Assembly (NCBI GenBank): GCA_030770425.1
Contig: JASJFT010000018.1
Location: 186,001 to 250,000, forward strand
DNA length: 64,000 nucleotides
Direction of reading: 5' to 3'
Source of the DNA: Darksidea phi
Taxonomy: Eukaryota > Ascomycota > Dothideomycetes > Pleosporales > Lentitheciaceae
Position 1 is the stretch's first letter; each line of letters begins with the position of its first letter. Of this stretch, positions 1 through 10,647 are shown piece after piece. The position numbers were made by a program, and so were the translations under genes. The notes below the pieces were generated by a model. That model saw only the letters and a program-made list of their open reading frames with translations. It ran no database searches and was not told where the DNA came from.

Positions 1-245
1 GGTTGGATCGACGTTTCATTCCCTTCTAAAGCCCACAGGACGATCATATTTTGCCTCCTGCCATAGCGCCCGCCGTCCTCAAGTAGCTTTTGCAGTTACG
101 CACTGTAGGCACCACTTGCATGCACTGCCGCCTTTGGTCATTCCCTACCTCCTTACCTCGCTTGCGAGTGCTCTTGTACAAGTTCCCAAGCGGTCTAACT
201 ATTGGAGCAATGACTCTAGCTGCTGTGACACGGGAGGGCGTGTAA

Positions 246-3200
246 GTAGCCGGGCCCAGGCTTCTTTCAGATACGCTTGTTAATTCTTCCCGGTGCTCCA
301 GCAACGACCTCTGGGCCCGCGCAGCGGCACAGTTACCTGACGACGATAAGCGAAATATTAACTTCAGCCGTCATGACAAGATCAATATCCTCGCAGAACT
401 GCACGTAGAAACAGAAAGGTCCAAGAAAAAAGCCGTTGACTCAAAATGGAAGTACACTCGAAAGAGCGGGGAGACGGTGATACTGAGGGACGTGTTCGAG
501 AAGATTGTTCGGTGGATTGACATCTTCAAACAGGTTGGGGATGTGGCGGTTCAGTATGATCCGGCACATGCTGCTCTTCCTTGGGCAGGGATTCGTTTTG
601 TCTTACAGGTACATAGCATGGTCCTGTTCACGGAAGAAGCTAATCTGTTTGTAGATCGCTGTGAATGATTCCAAAACACTCGCATCATTAGCAGAAGGCA
701 TTGCTCGAATAGCTGAGCTGATATGTCGCTATGCCGTTGTTGAAGACCTGTATTTCCAGGATATATCAGAGGCAGGCAGGGAGCTCGAAAGGACTCTGGT
801 CAAGCTGTATGCGACTATCCTGAGCTACCTGTCCAAGGCAAAGCAGTACGTTGAGCGGGGAACGGCAAGTTAGTAGCCTATTTTTCACAGGTCAAGGACG
901 ATAACTGACAGAAGGCAACAGAACGGATTCTCAAGAATGCAGTCCTTGCCGAGACGCAGCTGGATACAGGCTTGAATGATATCTGTGCGGCAGAAGAAGA
1001 CGTTGGCCGATGCCTGGCTCTGGTTGACAGAAATGGTTCGTATTAGCGGGGCTGGGTTCTTGATAGCGCTAAGTAGATCTCTCAGACAGAATTCACAGCC
1101 ATGCAGAACTACGTCGTCTACGAGCATGTATTGATGCGCCATTGCGAAGAATGAACGACGGCCTCAGGAACATACAAGACGATCTCCAAGGTCGGTACAT
1201 CAGTGAGCTAGCGGAGTAATGACTTACAGCTTTTAGCGCCGAAGCGCGCGGAGATTCTGCAATGGCTTTCACCCGAACCGTATATGCAACATCACAAGCA
1301 GGCTAGACAGGACGTGCTCTCGGGAACTGGTCAATGGCTGCTATCGGATCCTGTCTTCAAGCAATGGAAGGACGAGAGCGCGTCCACCATCCTGTGGCTC
1401 CATGGCATTCCCGGCTCGGGAAAGAGCAAGCTTGTGTGAGTTGTCCGTTATGAAGCCAAAATTAATGCAGTAATTACTAAAATTCCTAGCTCTATCGTAA
1501 TCGAAGATCTCTTCAACAGCTTCAAGACCAACACCAGCCCGCCACCAGTCTTCTTTTACTGCTCGCGAAATCCAGCGGAGCCTGCTCGCTCCAATCCCAA
1601 GGCAATCCTCGCCAGCCTTACGAGACAACTCTCCTGTTTAGAGCCCGGAAAGCCACTACTAGAACCTACAGTTGAGGTCTTTAAGAAAGAAGAAGCTGAG
1701 GGGTTCGCATCAGGATCGCTCCAGATAGAGGAAAGCTGTACACTTATCATGAAACTCATCGAACAGTATCCTTTGACAGCAGTAGTAATAGACGCCATGG
1801 ATGAGTGCGATCCCGGGAAGCGGCTGGAACTTCTTAAAGCTTTAGATCGGATTCTTCGAGAGTCGTCTAGTCTTGTAAAGGTGTTTATATCAAGCCGGGA
1901 TGATCAAGACATCGTACTGCGCCTGCGCGATTATCCAAATCTTGAGATTGATTCTCGACGAAACGGCGCTGATATCGCGCGGTTCGTGAAGGACCAGGCA
2001 GAACAACTCATTCAAGACAGAAAGCTGTTACGCTACAGCGGCTCTCAGGCCGAGATGAAAGAACTTATTGTAAAAAAGGTGATTGAAGGAGCCACAGGAA
2101 TGTAGGTCTAGGACAGGGACACGAGATAAATGTATGTTGACCGGATTCGTAGGTTTCGATGGGCCAGTATGCAATTGCAATACCTTTGCTCATTTACTCT
2201 GGATGCCGATATTAAAAAGAGCCTTGGCCAGCTCCCACCAGACCTACATAGTCTCTATACCGAAATTTATGACAACCTTTCTACAAAGCCAGGAGAGCTT
2301 CAAGCGACATTATTCAAAAATGTTCTCCATTGGCTGTTATGCGCCCAACGGAGATTGAGTACAAGAGAACTATTAGCGGCAATCTCAATCGATACCCAAA
2401 CAGGGACAGACATGAACCCAATCTCGGAGGATCTTGTCCTCGAGATTTGTAACAACTTTGTTGTGCTCGACTCGCAGCTAGACACATTTCGCTTCGCTCA
2501 TCTCTCAGTTCGAGAATTCTTGGAACGACGGCCGGAATATAGTGGCGCTGTAACAAACGCGCTGGTAGCGGAAGCCTGCCTCTGGGCTGTACTATCCGCG
2601 AGCCAGGACTTTGAGACTGAGACGCTAGTTCTCCAACTCGGGTGGCATACGAAGGCCACGCTACCTAAATTGGATAAACTCCGCGAATATTCAGATATAT
2701 ACTGGGCCGTACATTGTAAGTTGGCTGCGGACAAAAGGAGCTCGGGTAAACTAAAGATCATATTACAATACTTCTTATCAAGTCACGGCGGGACCAATTC
2801 CAGTATTGGACTTTGGAATAGACGGTTGCAGAGACTCTGGAAACCGAACGTGGAGTGGAAATTAAGCACAAAACTGGAGGATGTAGTTATGATTGCGAAC
2901 TCAGCATCTGGTGTAGGGTTATTCGTTTCCTGTGCTTTTGATTTCAAAGAACAGGTAGAAAATTTGGTCGAGGACGGGATTTTGAAATTTTGCTGGGTAA
3001 ACGAAAAAGGCCGGAGTGCTCCAGAGGTCGCCGCGAGGAATGGAAGCTGTGAGGCGCTAAGATGTTTACTGGACCAACACGGTTATTACATTAAGATCAC
3101 CGATGGAGTGGTCAAGGCGGCTGCTGGTAACTGGGATAATGGAATGGAATTGATGGCACTCCTCCTCGACCGGCGATGGGCGGACGTCCAGATTACTGAA

Positions 3201-4229
3201 GAGGTCGTCAAGGCAGCCGCAAATAATTTAGGGAATGGCAAAGAAATAATAGCACTCCTCCTCGACCGGCGAGGGGCTGATATCCAGATCTCTGAGAAGG
3301 TGGTCGCAATGATCGTAGGACGATTTGATAAAGAAGTAGTGGCACTCCTCCTCGACCGGCAAGAAGCGGGCGTCCAGATCTCTGAAGAGGTAGTCAAGGC
3401 AGCTGCAGGTAATTGGGAGAAGGGCAATGAAGTAATGGCACTCCTATTCGACCGGCGAGGGACAGACGTCCAGACTACTGAAGAGGTCGTCAAGGCAGCC
3501 GCAGATAATTTAGGGAATGGTAAGGAAGTAGTATTACTCCTACTCGACCGGCAAGTGGCAGACAGCCAGATCACTGAAGGGGTGGTCGCAATTATCGTAG
3601 GACGATTTGATAAAGAAGTAGTAGCATTCCTCCTCGACCGGCGAGGGACAGACGTCCAGATCTCTGAAGAGGTGGTCAAGGCAGCTGCAGGTAATTGGGT
3701 GAATGGTAAGGAAGTGATGGAAATCCTTTTCGACCGGCGAGGGGCAGACATCCAGATCACTGAAGAGGTGGTCGAGGCAGCCGCAGGTAATTGGGTGAAT
3801 GGTAAGGAAGTGATGGAAATCCTTTTCGACCGGCGAGGGGCAGACATCCAGATCACTGAAGAGGTGGTCGAGGCAGCCGCAGGTAATTGGGTGAATGGTA
3901 AGGAAGTGATGGCACTCCTTCTCGGCCGGCGAGGGACAGATATCCAGATCACTAAACAGGTGGTTAAGGCAGCTGCAGGTAATTGGGAGAATGGCAAGGA
4001 AGTGATGGTACTCCTACTCGACCGGCGAGCGGCAGACATCCAGATTACTGAAGAGGTGGTCGCGGTAATCGTAGGACATTTTGATAAAGAAGTAGTAACA
4101 CTCCTCCTTGACCGGCGAGGGACAGACGTCCAGATCTCTGAAGAGGTGGTCAAGGCAGCTACAGGTAATTGGATGAATGGCAAGGAAGTGATGGAAATCC
4201 TTTTCGACCGGCGAGGGGCAGATATCTAG
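246..4229 (+). CDS. NLR-type NACHT protein with C-terminal short repeats (5' end unresolved)
   Basis: Probable STAND NTPase of the fungal NLR class, associated with heterokaryon incompatibility and non-self recognition. Spliced frames give an N-terminal domain ([17 protein letters not shown] near 312, then [13 protein letters not shown] before an intron at 609-654), a helical linker (655-864, 915 onward), the family motif [20 protein letters not shown], a NACHT P-loop ([11 protein letters not shown], about 1398-1431), Walker B ([10 protein letters not shown], about 1780-1810), a winged-helix-like segment from about 2160, and a repeat array from 3096. Introns fall near 609-654, 865-914 (GC-AG type: donor GCAAGT, acceptor GAAG), 1039-1080, 1190-1230, 1435-1490 and 2104-2150. 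No ATG lies in the first open frame (from 246), so the true start is in an upstream exon or outside the window. The TAG at 4227-4229 looks like a nonsense mutation: the same frame continues as repeat 13 to 4349. The family call is firm, the 5' end is not. Confidence 0.85.
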
Positions 4230-4349
4230 ATTACTGAAGAGGTGGTCGAGGCAGCCGCAGATAATTTGTGGAATCGCAAAGAATTGATGGCCCTCTTCCC
4301 GACCGACGATAAAACCAACCTGGCATCGACGCATAACAGTCAAGGGTAA
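3096..4349 (+). repeat. Coding tandem repeat array of the NLR (30/32-residue units)
   Basis: Twelve complete units plus a decayed thirteenth. Long units are 32 residues (96 bp), of the pattern [21 protein letters not shown] followed by DRRGADIQ. Short units are 30 residues and replace the AAAGNW block with VGRFDKE. The order is L-L-S-L-L-S-L-L-L-L-S-L-(L), so a long-long-short triplet is the higher-order unit. The segments starting at 3699 and 3795 (to 3890) match base for base in the sequence as read, which implies a very recent 96-bp duplication. Unit 13 (4227-4349) begins with TAG in place of CAG and has a one-base loss in its LLLDRR motif. Ankyrin-like helical repeats of this sort are common ligand-sensing ends of fungal NLRs. 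Confidence 0.9.
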
Positions 4350-5535
4350 TAGAAGGAGGTGGAAGAGCTAGACGTGTAGGAGTGCTTAGGGAGACTTGTC
4401 CAGACACGCTGCTAGGTATAGTAATGTCGCATTCTCGCCTAAGTCTCTTATTATTCCGATATAAAAACATCAGCTGAAGTTATAAATGAATATCAAATAA
4501 AGAATATCGGAGAATGGTGTTAATGCTGCCTTGATATGGAGTTCGTAGAGCTAGTGTAAGCGGGTAGTAACGATAGAAAATAAGGTATATTGTGACGTCT
4601 GTAGGTCTACGAAAGTGAGGTATAAGTACATGTGGCACTGGACTGATAAGTTAGTGGTGAACCACGTGACTAGGTGTCTTGGGCTTTATAGCTAGTACAA
4701 ATGGAGAATGGGCTAAACCGTATAAGCATGCTTATGAATCATATTTAACGGTAATCCAAGCGGCTTCACACTGACTGATGGCTACCGAGTTACTTACGCT
4801 CTGTCGGACTCGGATATCCAAAATGTTCTCTAAATTCAAGGCCCGCCCAGCTGGAGTATTCGTGTTAAAAAGATGGGAAACGAAGGATAAGACTGCAGGC
4901 CAAACATGATCGACCGAACGGCGGGGAAATTTGTTTCGCGAGCCGTGCATTATTCGCACCTGAATATTGGTTAGAGTCTAGTATGGCAGCACATGCCTTC
5001 CACCCAAGTTAACGAAAGGCATGGCGGACGAGCCGAAAGCTTAGAGCGTGTTGCAATTGTAAAATGAATTGGAGGGCAATAGCGGCGGCGGGCTCAACAT
5101 CGGCTGTTACCCAGAGAAAGGATTTCTTCCACAAGCTCGTTCGACAGTTGCGCGAAAGTTCCGGCAATGACAACTTGCAGTTGGGTTGCTGTCGACATCT
5201 GGAATCGTCGTTGTGGTTATGTCGAGGCTCATGGTCAGCTCGGGCGATTGAATAGCTTTTGGATAAGCGAGACGCTAAACCGTTTGCACAGTGCAGATAG
5301 AACGCAAGTTGACTGGAACTTTGAATCTTCATTGAGTGAACGTGAACATATTCCATCGAGGCTGTTGCGAAAGAATATTTGTTTTCTCATATTGCTTTCT
5401 TATAAGAATAACGCAATCTTACCCTTCTTAACTCTACCCTCGTCATTAAAAACACGCGTCGAGTAGTAGATATAACATGATTTTGTATATAGCTATAAGA
5501 TATACTAGAAAGTATAAGAGTATATAATCGCTTTT
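4350..5535. other. Intergenic, no gene seen
   Basis: Low-complexity to AT-rich sequence after the NLR. Short open frames exist on both strands but none shows a recognisable domain, a splice-consistent model or a good start context. Confidence 0.5.
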
Positions 5536-5621
5536 ATCTGGTCTACCACCAGGGCAAGCTTCTATCCCATCTGGCCGCTTCGCTTCAATCTGGTCTACCA
5601 CCAAGACGAGCTTCAATCCCA
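5536..5621. repeat. Two direct copies of a 34-bp motif
   Basis: The motif starting ATCTGGTCTACCACCA occurs at 5536-5569 and again at 5588-5621, diverging at a few positions. A further loose repetition of TCTGTTTGCTC follows at about 5666-5705. No coding content is seen. Confidence 0.7.
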
Positions 5622-5789
5622 AGTGCTGTTTGCCCAATACCCCTTTTGAGCGCCTCATTTCATTCTGTTTGCTCATTCATCTCAATCTGTTTGCTCGTCT
5701 GTTTGCCTTCCCAAGGGGCCCACACGCTCCCATACACTCTTTTAAAGCAGTATATCTATTTCTTTCAACTATCAAACCTCACAAAAACA

Positions 5790-5932
5790 AGGACAGAGTA
5801 GTGGGTTCGACTCCCACACCAACACCTTCGGGTGTACTGAATGTTTCAAAAGACAATTCCCTGAACCTATGGAGTGGCTCCTCCATAAGTCGCTTTGGAG
5901 AACATTCAATGAGCGGGTCCTTGTTTTTTTGC
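5790..5932 (+). ncRNA. Candidate structured Pol III-type RNA or SINE head
   Basis: Seen directly: a 7-bp closing stem CAAGGAC (5790-5796) with GTCCTTG (5919-5925). Inside it is a hairpin with the geometry of a tRNA T-arm, GTGGG/CCCAC around TTCGACT (5803-5819), which contains a perfect box B, GGTTCGACTCC (5806-5816). Next is an ACACC/GGTGT hairpin closed by TTCG (5824-5837), a stable C(UUCG)G tetraloop. The last arm is long: TGAATGTT (5840-5847) pairs with AACATTCA (5903-5910), continuing through AAAG/CTTT to ATGGAG (5871-5876) pairing with CTCCAT (5883-5888). Seven T residues at 5926-5932 resemble a Pol III terminator. There is no acceptor partner for a real tRNA and no clear box A. It could be a SINE remnant or a chance fold; expression is unknown. 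Confidence 0.35.
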
Positions 5933-6172
5933 CCAGAGTCGGTTCCCGCACAGAGCAATCATCTTTTTGCTGTCTTTTTTGATCATCACTCCTGATTCGC
6001 TGGTGCTGGGGGGTGAGGGAGCGTCGAGCGCCCCTCAAACTGATCCCTCAGGGCTATCATGGACTACCCAATCGGGTATGGCCTGAAGCCTCACACTCTT
6101 TTTGCCTGTTTTCTCATTGATTCTTGATATTTCACACCCTTTCGCTGTCCTTTCAGGGTGGGGGGGGGGGTG

Positions 6173-6334
6173 TATCAGGCTAGCTCACACACCAGGCCAG
6201 ACCACATGATTGCTCCTGGCTGCTACGCCTCATTCTGTTCTATATAAGCTGCTCTCATACAGAGCTTTCACAATCAACCGCAGTTCTCACTTCTTTCCCT
6301 CACAGTGATTTACTGGGATAACTCACTGTGATAC
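6173..6334 (+). mobile_element. LTR-like dispersed repeat, copy 1
   Basis: Begins TATCAGGCTAGCTCA and contains CTGGCTGCTACGCC, a TATA-like CTATATAAGCTGCTCTC, a pyrimidine-rich stretch and an inverted repeat TCACAGTGA (6300-6308) / TCACTGTGA (6323-6331). The same blocks in the same order recur at 26989-27135. The layout suggests the U3/R part of a long terminal repeat, but no reverse transcriptase, primer site or target duplication is recognised here. A G-run of more than ten bases lies immediately upstream (about 6160-6171). Confidence 0.6.
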
Positions 6335-8100
6335 TCTCTCTTTTCCTTAGGAGAAAGATATTATGCTCAAGTCCAAGCGCCACTTCCCTTTACTACGCTG
6401 CATTACCGACTTCTAAAGGTTGCTAGCCTGGTTTTTTCGGTAGATGTCTTCGCTCTCGCTGACCCTCGATTGACTCTGCAGACGCTCAGAATAGATATAT
6501 CGCCCATCCAGTCGGGCAGAGAGAACGTCGAGAGGGAAAAGCAACCAACTTGACAAAATGTCTGGATTGCCCTCGTTGCATGATGTAGATCAACTCCCCA
6601 ATGCACTGGATCAGTATTTATCTACTCATACAACTGCTAGGTCGTATTTTCTTTACCTAATACTATAAGTGGTTTGCTTTGTACTATTCGACAGCTAGCT
6701 GGAAAAACGGTAGAAGCGAAGGCCGTGTGTTAGCCGAAACTAGAATATATTTAGTCGGGCACACTGTTGATACCTAGCGGAAGCATACCTCCCGATTAGC
6801 ATGACGCACTCTCTTGAATTTAAAATTTCAACGCCTCCAATGCTTGTCAAGCAAATGGTAAGGTAGGCATGCAACGGTAACTTTGCACCTAACATCTCAT
6901 CAGCTTCTGGTATGAGAGGACTGTATAATTACACGTAAGCGGTCCCATCTGTACCGAATAGTCCTTGTTCAGGTGTTGTAGAGCATGAATGAGGCTATAG
7001 ATTATCTAGTATACAAGTCTTTGCTGTGAACCAATCCTGTAGGCATATGTATCCGCGTAGATCTTTGTAGTTACGATCAATACGGGGGTATATGTCTGCC
7101 GTATGGGAAACCAAACGCTGTTTTCTTAATCCTCCAACACATTTCAATCGGCGAAGTTGATTCCACTGGAGCCGAGTATATACGTTCTCGTGTCCTGATA
7201 CCTAGAGGACGACGCGTTACCTTACCAGGAAATAAATACCTTTCACTAATCGTCCAATATATCCCAATTGATAGAGGAATTCCTTTGCTAGGCCCGAGTA
7301 CAGCCATTCTCGTATTATAATACCTGGAAGATAATATATTATCTAGGTAAGCGTTAATAGACCACAACGATACTCGTTCCCTACGGTAGTTAGAAGCTGC
7401 AGTGAGTTGTAGAGACATTGGGAAGTGCATCTACCAAACATAAATACCATTACCAGCCCTCCTATAAGCGTTTCTCTATTACGCTCAGTTCTGTACTATC
7501 CTTAGCTTAACATATATCTCACACAACTTTTTGATATTTTCAAGATAATCGAGGGACTACAATCCGAAGGTCGTATTAAAGATAAAAGTAAGAACCCCTC
7601 TTCCCTATCAAGCAAACCCAAACGCGGAACCATTCTACGCCCCCCCTCCCCCCTAATAATACTAAAACTACAGCTTCGAAGACGTCTATAATCAAGCTAT
7701 AAGTCTATACGAAAACCCTTATATAATCTGTTTGTAAGTCCATAGCTCCTACTTTATTCTAGGGCGTAGTATCGTAGCTATTAATAAGTAGATCGCTTCG
7801 ATATGGTACTAAGAATAAGCTTGTAAATGGAATAAAATATATTTTAATCGTCCTCTATACGATATTAGATATCTAAAAGAATTATACATGTATAATATAA
7901 ATCCTCCTCTAAGTATATATTAAAATAGTATACTATTAGAAAGGTACCTTATTCATCGTTCTAAATATAGCTCTACAGCTCTACACCTCTACCATGTATA
8001 AACCCCTCGTGCATTTCGTACAGACCTCACAAAAGAAATAATCAGCCCCCCACTAATTATAAAAATCCAAACCGGTTAGACGGCCATCTCTTCACATTCC
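6335..8100. other. AT-rich, probably mutated repeat DNA; no intact gene
   Basis: Base composition drops strongly towards A+T, especially about 7500-8050, with many TA steps and scattered stops in all frames. A loose internal repetition of CCGAGTA...TTCTCGT...ATACCT occurs near 7170 and 7290. This fits an old transposon inactivated by RIP; no protein motif survives that I can name. Confidence 0.45.
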
Positions 8101-8156
8101 ACATTCGCATTCGCATCGCATTCTACACGCCAAGCATCAACGTTGCAAAAAATTCG

Positions 8157-8490
8157 TTCATAGTTACATTCGTTCCTCCATTCGTCCCTTCATCGGTCCG
8201 TTCCTCCATCGGTCCGTTCCTTCATTCATTCGTCCGTCCGTCCGTCCGTCCGTTCATTGTTCATTGTTCATTGTTCATTCCTTCATTCATTATTTGTGCG
8301 CGTGGCGTGGCGCACTGTGTCATGTTTGCGCGTGGAAAACTCGTATCATGACTCATGACTCGTTTGCGTCAGCAAATACAACGGGCTGAAACGCTGATCC
8401 GTCAGCGTATCAGGCCACTAGTCCATTAGCTCATCAGCATATCAGCGCATCAGCCCACTAGTGTATTGGCCCATTAGCGGATCGGCAGAG
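8157..8490. repeat. Simple tandem repeats
   Basis: Short repeats follow one another: CGGTCCGTTCCTCCAT-like units (about 8170-8220), (GTCC)n (about 8230-8252), (GTTCATT)n (about 8253-8280), and a degenerate array of CATCAGC / CATTAGC / CCACTAGT (about 8390-8490). Confidence 0.75.
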
Positions 8491-10647
8491 GAGGTAAGCA
8501 AAACTAAAAAAAAAAAGGGTGATTGCGATGAGGCTCGTTTGCTAGAAAATTTATGCTAGGTTCATCCTATTATTTCGTGGGTGTGATTATGTGTGATTAT
8601 GTGTGTGCGTGCGTAGCGTAATGTTGCGACCAAAGAAAGGCCGCTTATTATCCATTTCCAATGCATGATTGAACCCTGCATCAATAGTAGTAGTAGCCTA
8701 CGTACTTACGTATTTATTCCCCACCCTCCCACCTCGCCCCCCACCCCTTCCAAGGTCCCCGCCTGCGCGAGCAAGTACCTAACGCCGTAGTGCGCAGTGC
8801 GCAGTGCGCAGCGCTCAGAAGCTTCCGAGATTCCTCCAACACGCTCACGCTCCAGCCGGCTTTCTCTCTCGGCTTCAACATGCCGACCGGCACGCAAGGC
8901 AAGGAAGTGGATGGATAGGATGGATGAGGGACGCGCACAGCACTCATCCTGTAACCTGTAACCGTGGACTCGGTCCGACTGGGTTTTGCCTGGCGTGTAT
9001 CATGTCGAGAACATGAGTCGTGTGTATGTACAGTACCGGTACCTGAGGCATCATGAGGCATCATCTTGAATGGTGCGGCGTCTTTCGAAACAACGAGCCC
9101 CGTTACGACTAGCAAAATTGCTAATTAAGGCTGACGGTAGGCCGGCGGGGAGGAGGGACTTCGGGACTCTGAAACCGAACCAATTCCATGGGGAGAGCGA
9201 ACTTGGAAACAAAAAAAAGCGGAAAGAAATAACGCACTTCCGGCTTTATTGAAGGACGTCAAAAACGGCCAATTGGTCAGAGCTCTTCCTTTGCACGTAA
9301 ACAAAATGCCGACCCCCTGCCCGTACATACGAAGGCGACCCCGTCCTGCGAACTTCCAGAATAACCGCAAAGGTCCGTGCCCCAATACCATGTCAGCGCG
9401 GAACGCGCCGCTAAGAATTTTTCACATGTCACTCTTTGGCTGACGTATTTCTGCTTCGCGCCTCGGCACAATCAGCGCGAGATAGATTTCCCGATTGCCG
9501 AGGCCGGCCAAGCCGTGCCTTGTTGATATCTCGCCTCTTATGCAGCCCATCCAGTAAAACCTGCAGAATATCTGCAGGTACTTTTGGCAAAAACCTGGTT
9601 GTGATAGTGGTGGGAAAAGTGGTTCGCTTATGGCTGCTTATTGCTTGTGCCGTTCTTCATGGGCTGGGATGTTGGAAGGATGGTACGAGGAATATGCATA
9701 GTTGGGAAGGGTGGTTAAGCATCGATCCAAGTGCAACGAACGGTGTGATGGACATGTTCGTGGCTGAACGATGCAATCCAAACGTCCACGAGAGTGCAGA
9801 CGACCCTCTCGTCTAACTTTACTCCAAGCGTAAACTCTGCAGCAAAGTTGCAGTAGAGCTGCAGACTGTGGAGTATATTTGCCTAAAGTGGGACGGGAAG
9901 CTTGATTGACGGACTGCATGCAGGTCACGTCAAGGCGAGGTGCGCGTGCAGCTGACTGAAGAATATTGATTGGGCGTGGAGATGTGGCGCACTTGGAGAA
10001 CTTTGTGGTGTGGTCGATGTGTATGAATGCTGCTGTAGGACTTCTAGAAGCAAGGACCGATGCTGTTAGGCGTCATAGTGTCCAATCGTTTAGATTTTCC
10101 GATGCGCCGAGGGTGGGAGGCCAAGAATTGTGGGAACGAATTTGGCAGGTGAAGGCAGGCTCGCTGATAATGTGACGCCATCGCTGGGCGAATGTCATTG
10201 AAACCACCCTCGATGGTATTCAGCCCAAGGACACGTTCTCCTCGGTTGATCCATTTCCATAAAAATATAATTACATAATACAGTGCCCATGCCCTAGTAC
10301 TGGGAGGCGTGATACTTTTGATTGCTCTTCGATGGAGCTAAATGTATTTTCCACCACTGAACAAATCCATTCGGGTATAGCCACCGTGCAAATATTAGTG
10401 TTCCGTAGATTCGCCGTACACCGTCATTTCTTGACACGACAATGTTAGGAGGTATGGGTAAGTCGAAGCGCTGATGTGCGGGGTACCTCGTCCCAGCTCG
10501 TGTGGAAGCTGCATTTCGCCCAAGTGTGCGCGTCCCTAGTAGACTTTGTTGCTGCCGTAGCCGTGCTGTCTGCCCGATCCTTTGACCTGGCCAAGCAAGT
10601 TGCAGAGTGCCCTGCAAGCCGCGTTCGTCTCAGCAATGCAACATCGA
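8491..10647. other. Intergenic, downstream of the transcription factor
   Basis: An A-run (about 8508) and a GTGTGATTAT duplication (about 8580) are visible. Several short open frames occur on both strands, none with a recognisable domain or consistent splice pattern. Nothing else can be supported. Confidence 0.5.

Noticed and set aside
3086..4183. 365-codon open frame on the minus strand through the NLR repeats
   Set aside because: It is the mirror of the in-frame repeat array; a period divisible by three keeps antisense frames open. No domain is present.
5803..5840. Complete tRNA gene
   Set aside because: Only a T-arm-like hairpin is present; no D-arm, anticodon arm or matching acceptor strand can be found upstream.
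8100..8490. CRISPR-like array
   Set aside because: The repeats are simple sequence of 4-16 bp without regular unique spacers, in a eukaryotic genome.
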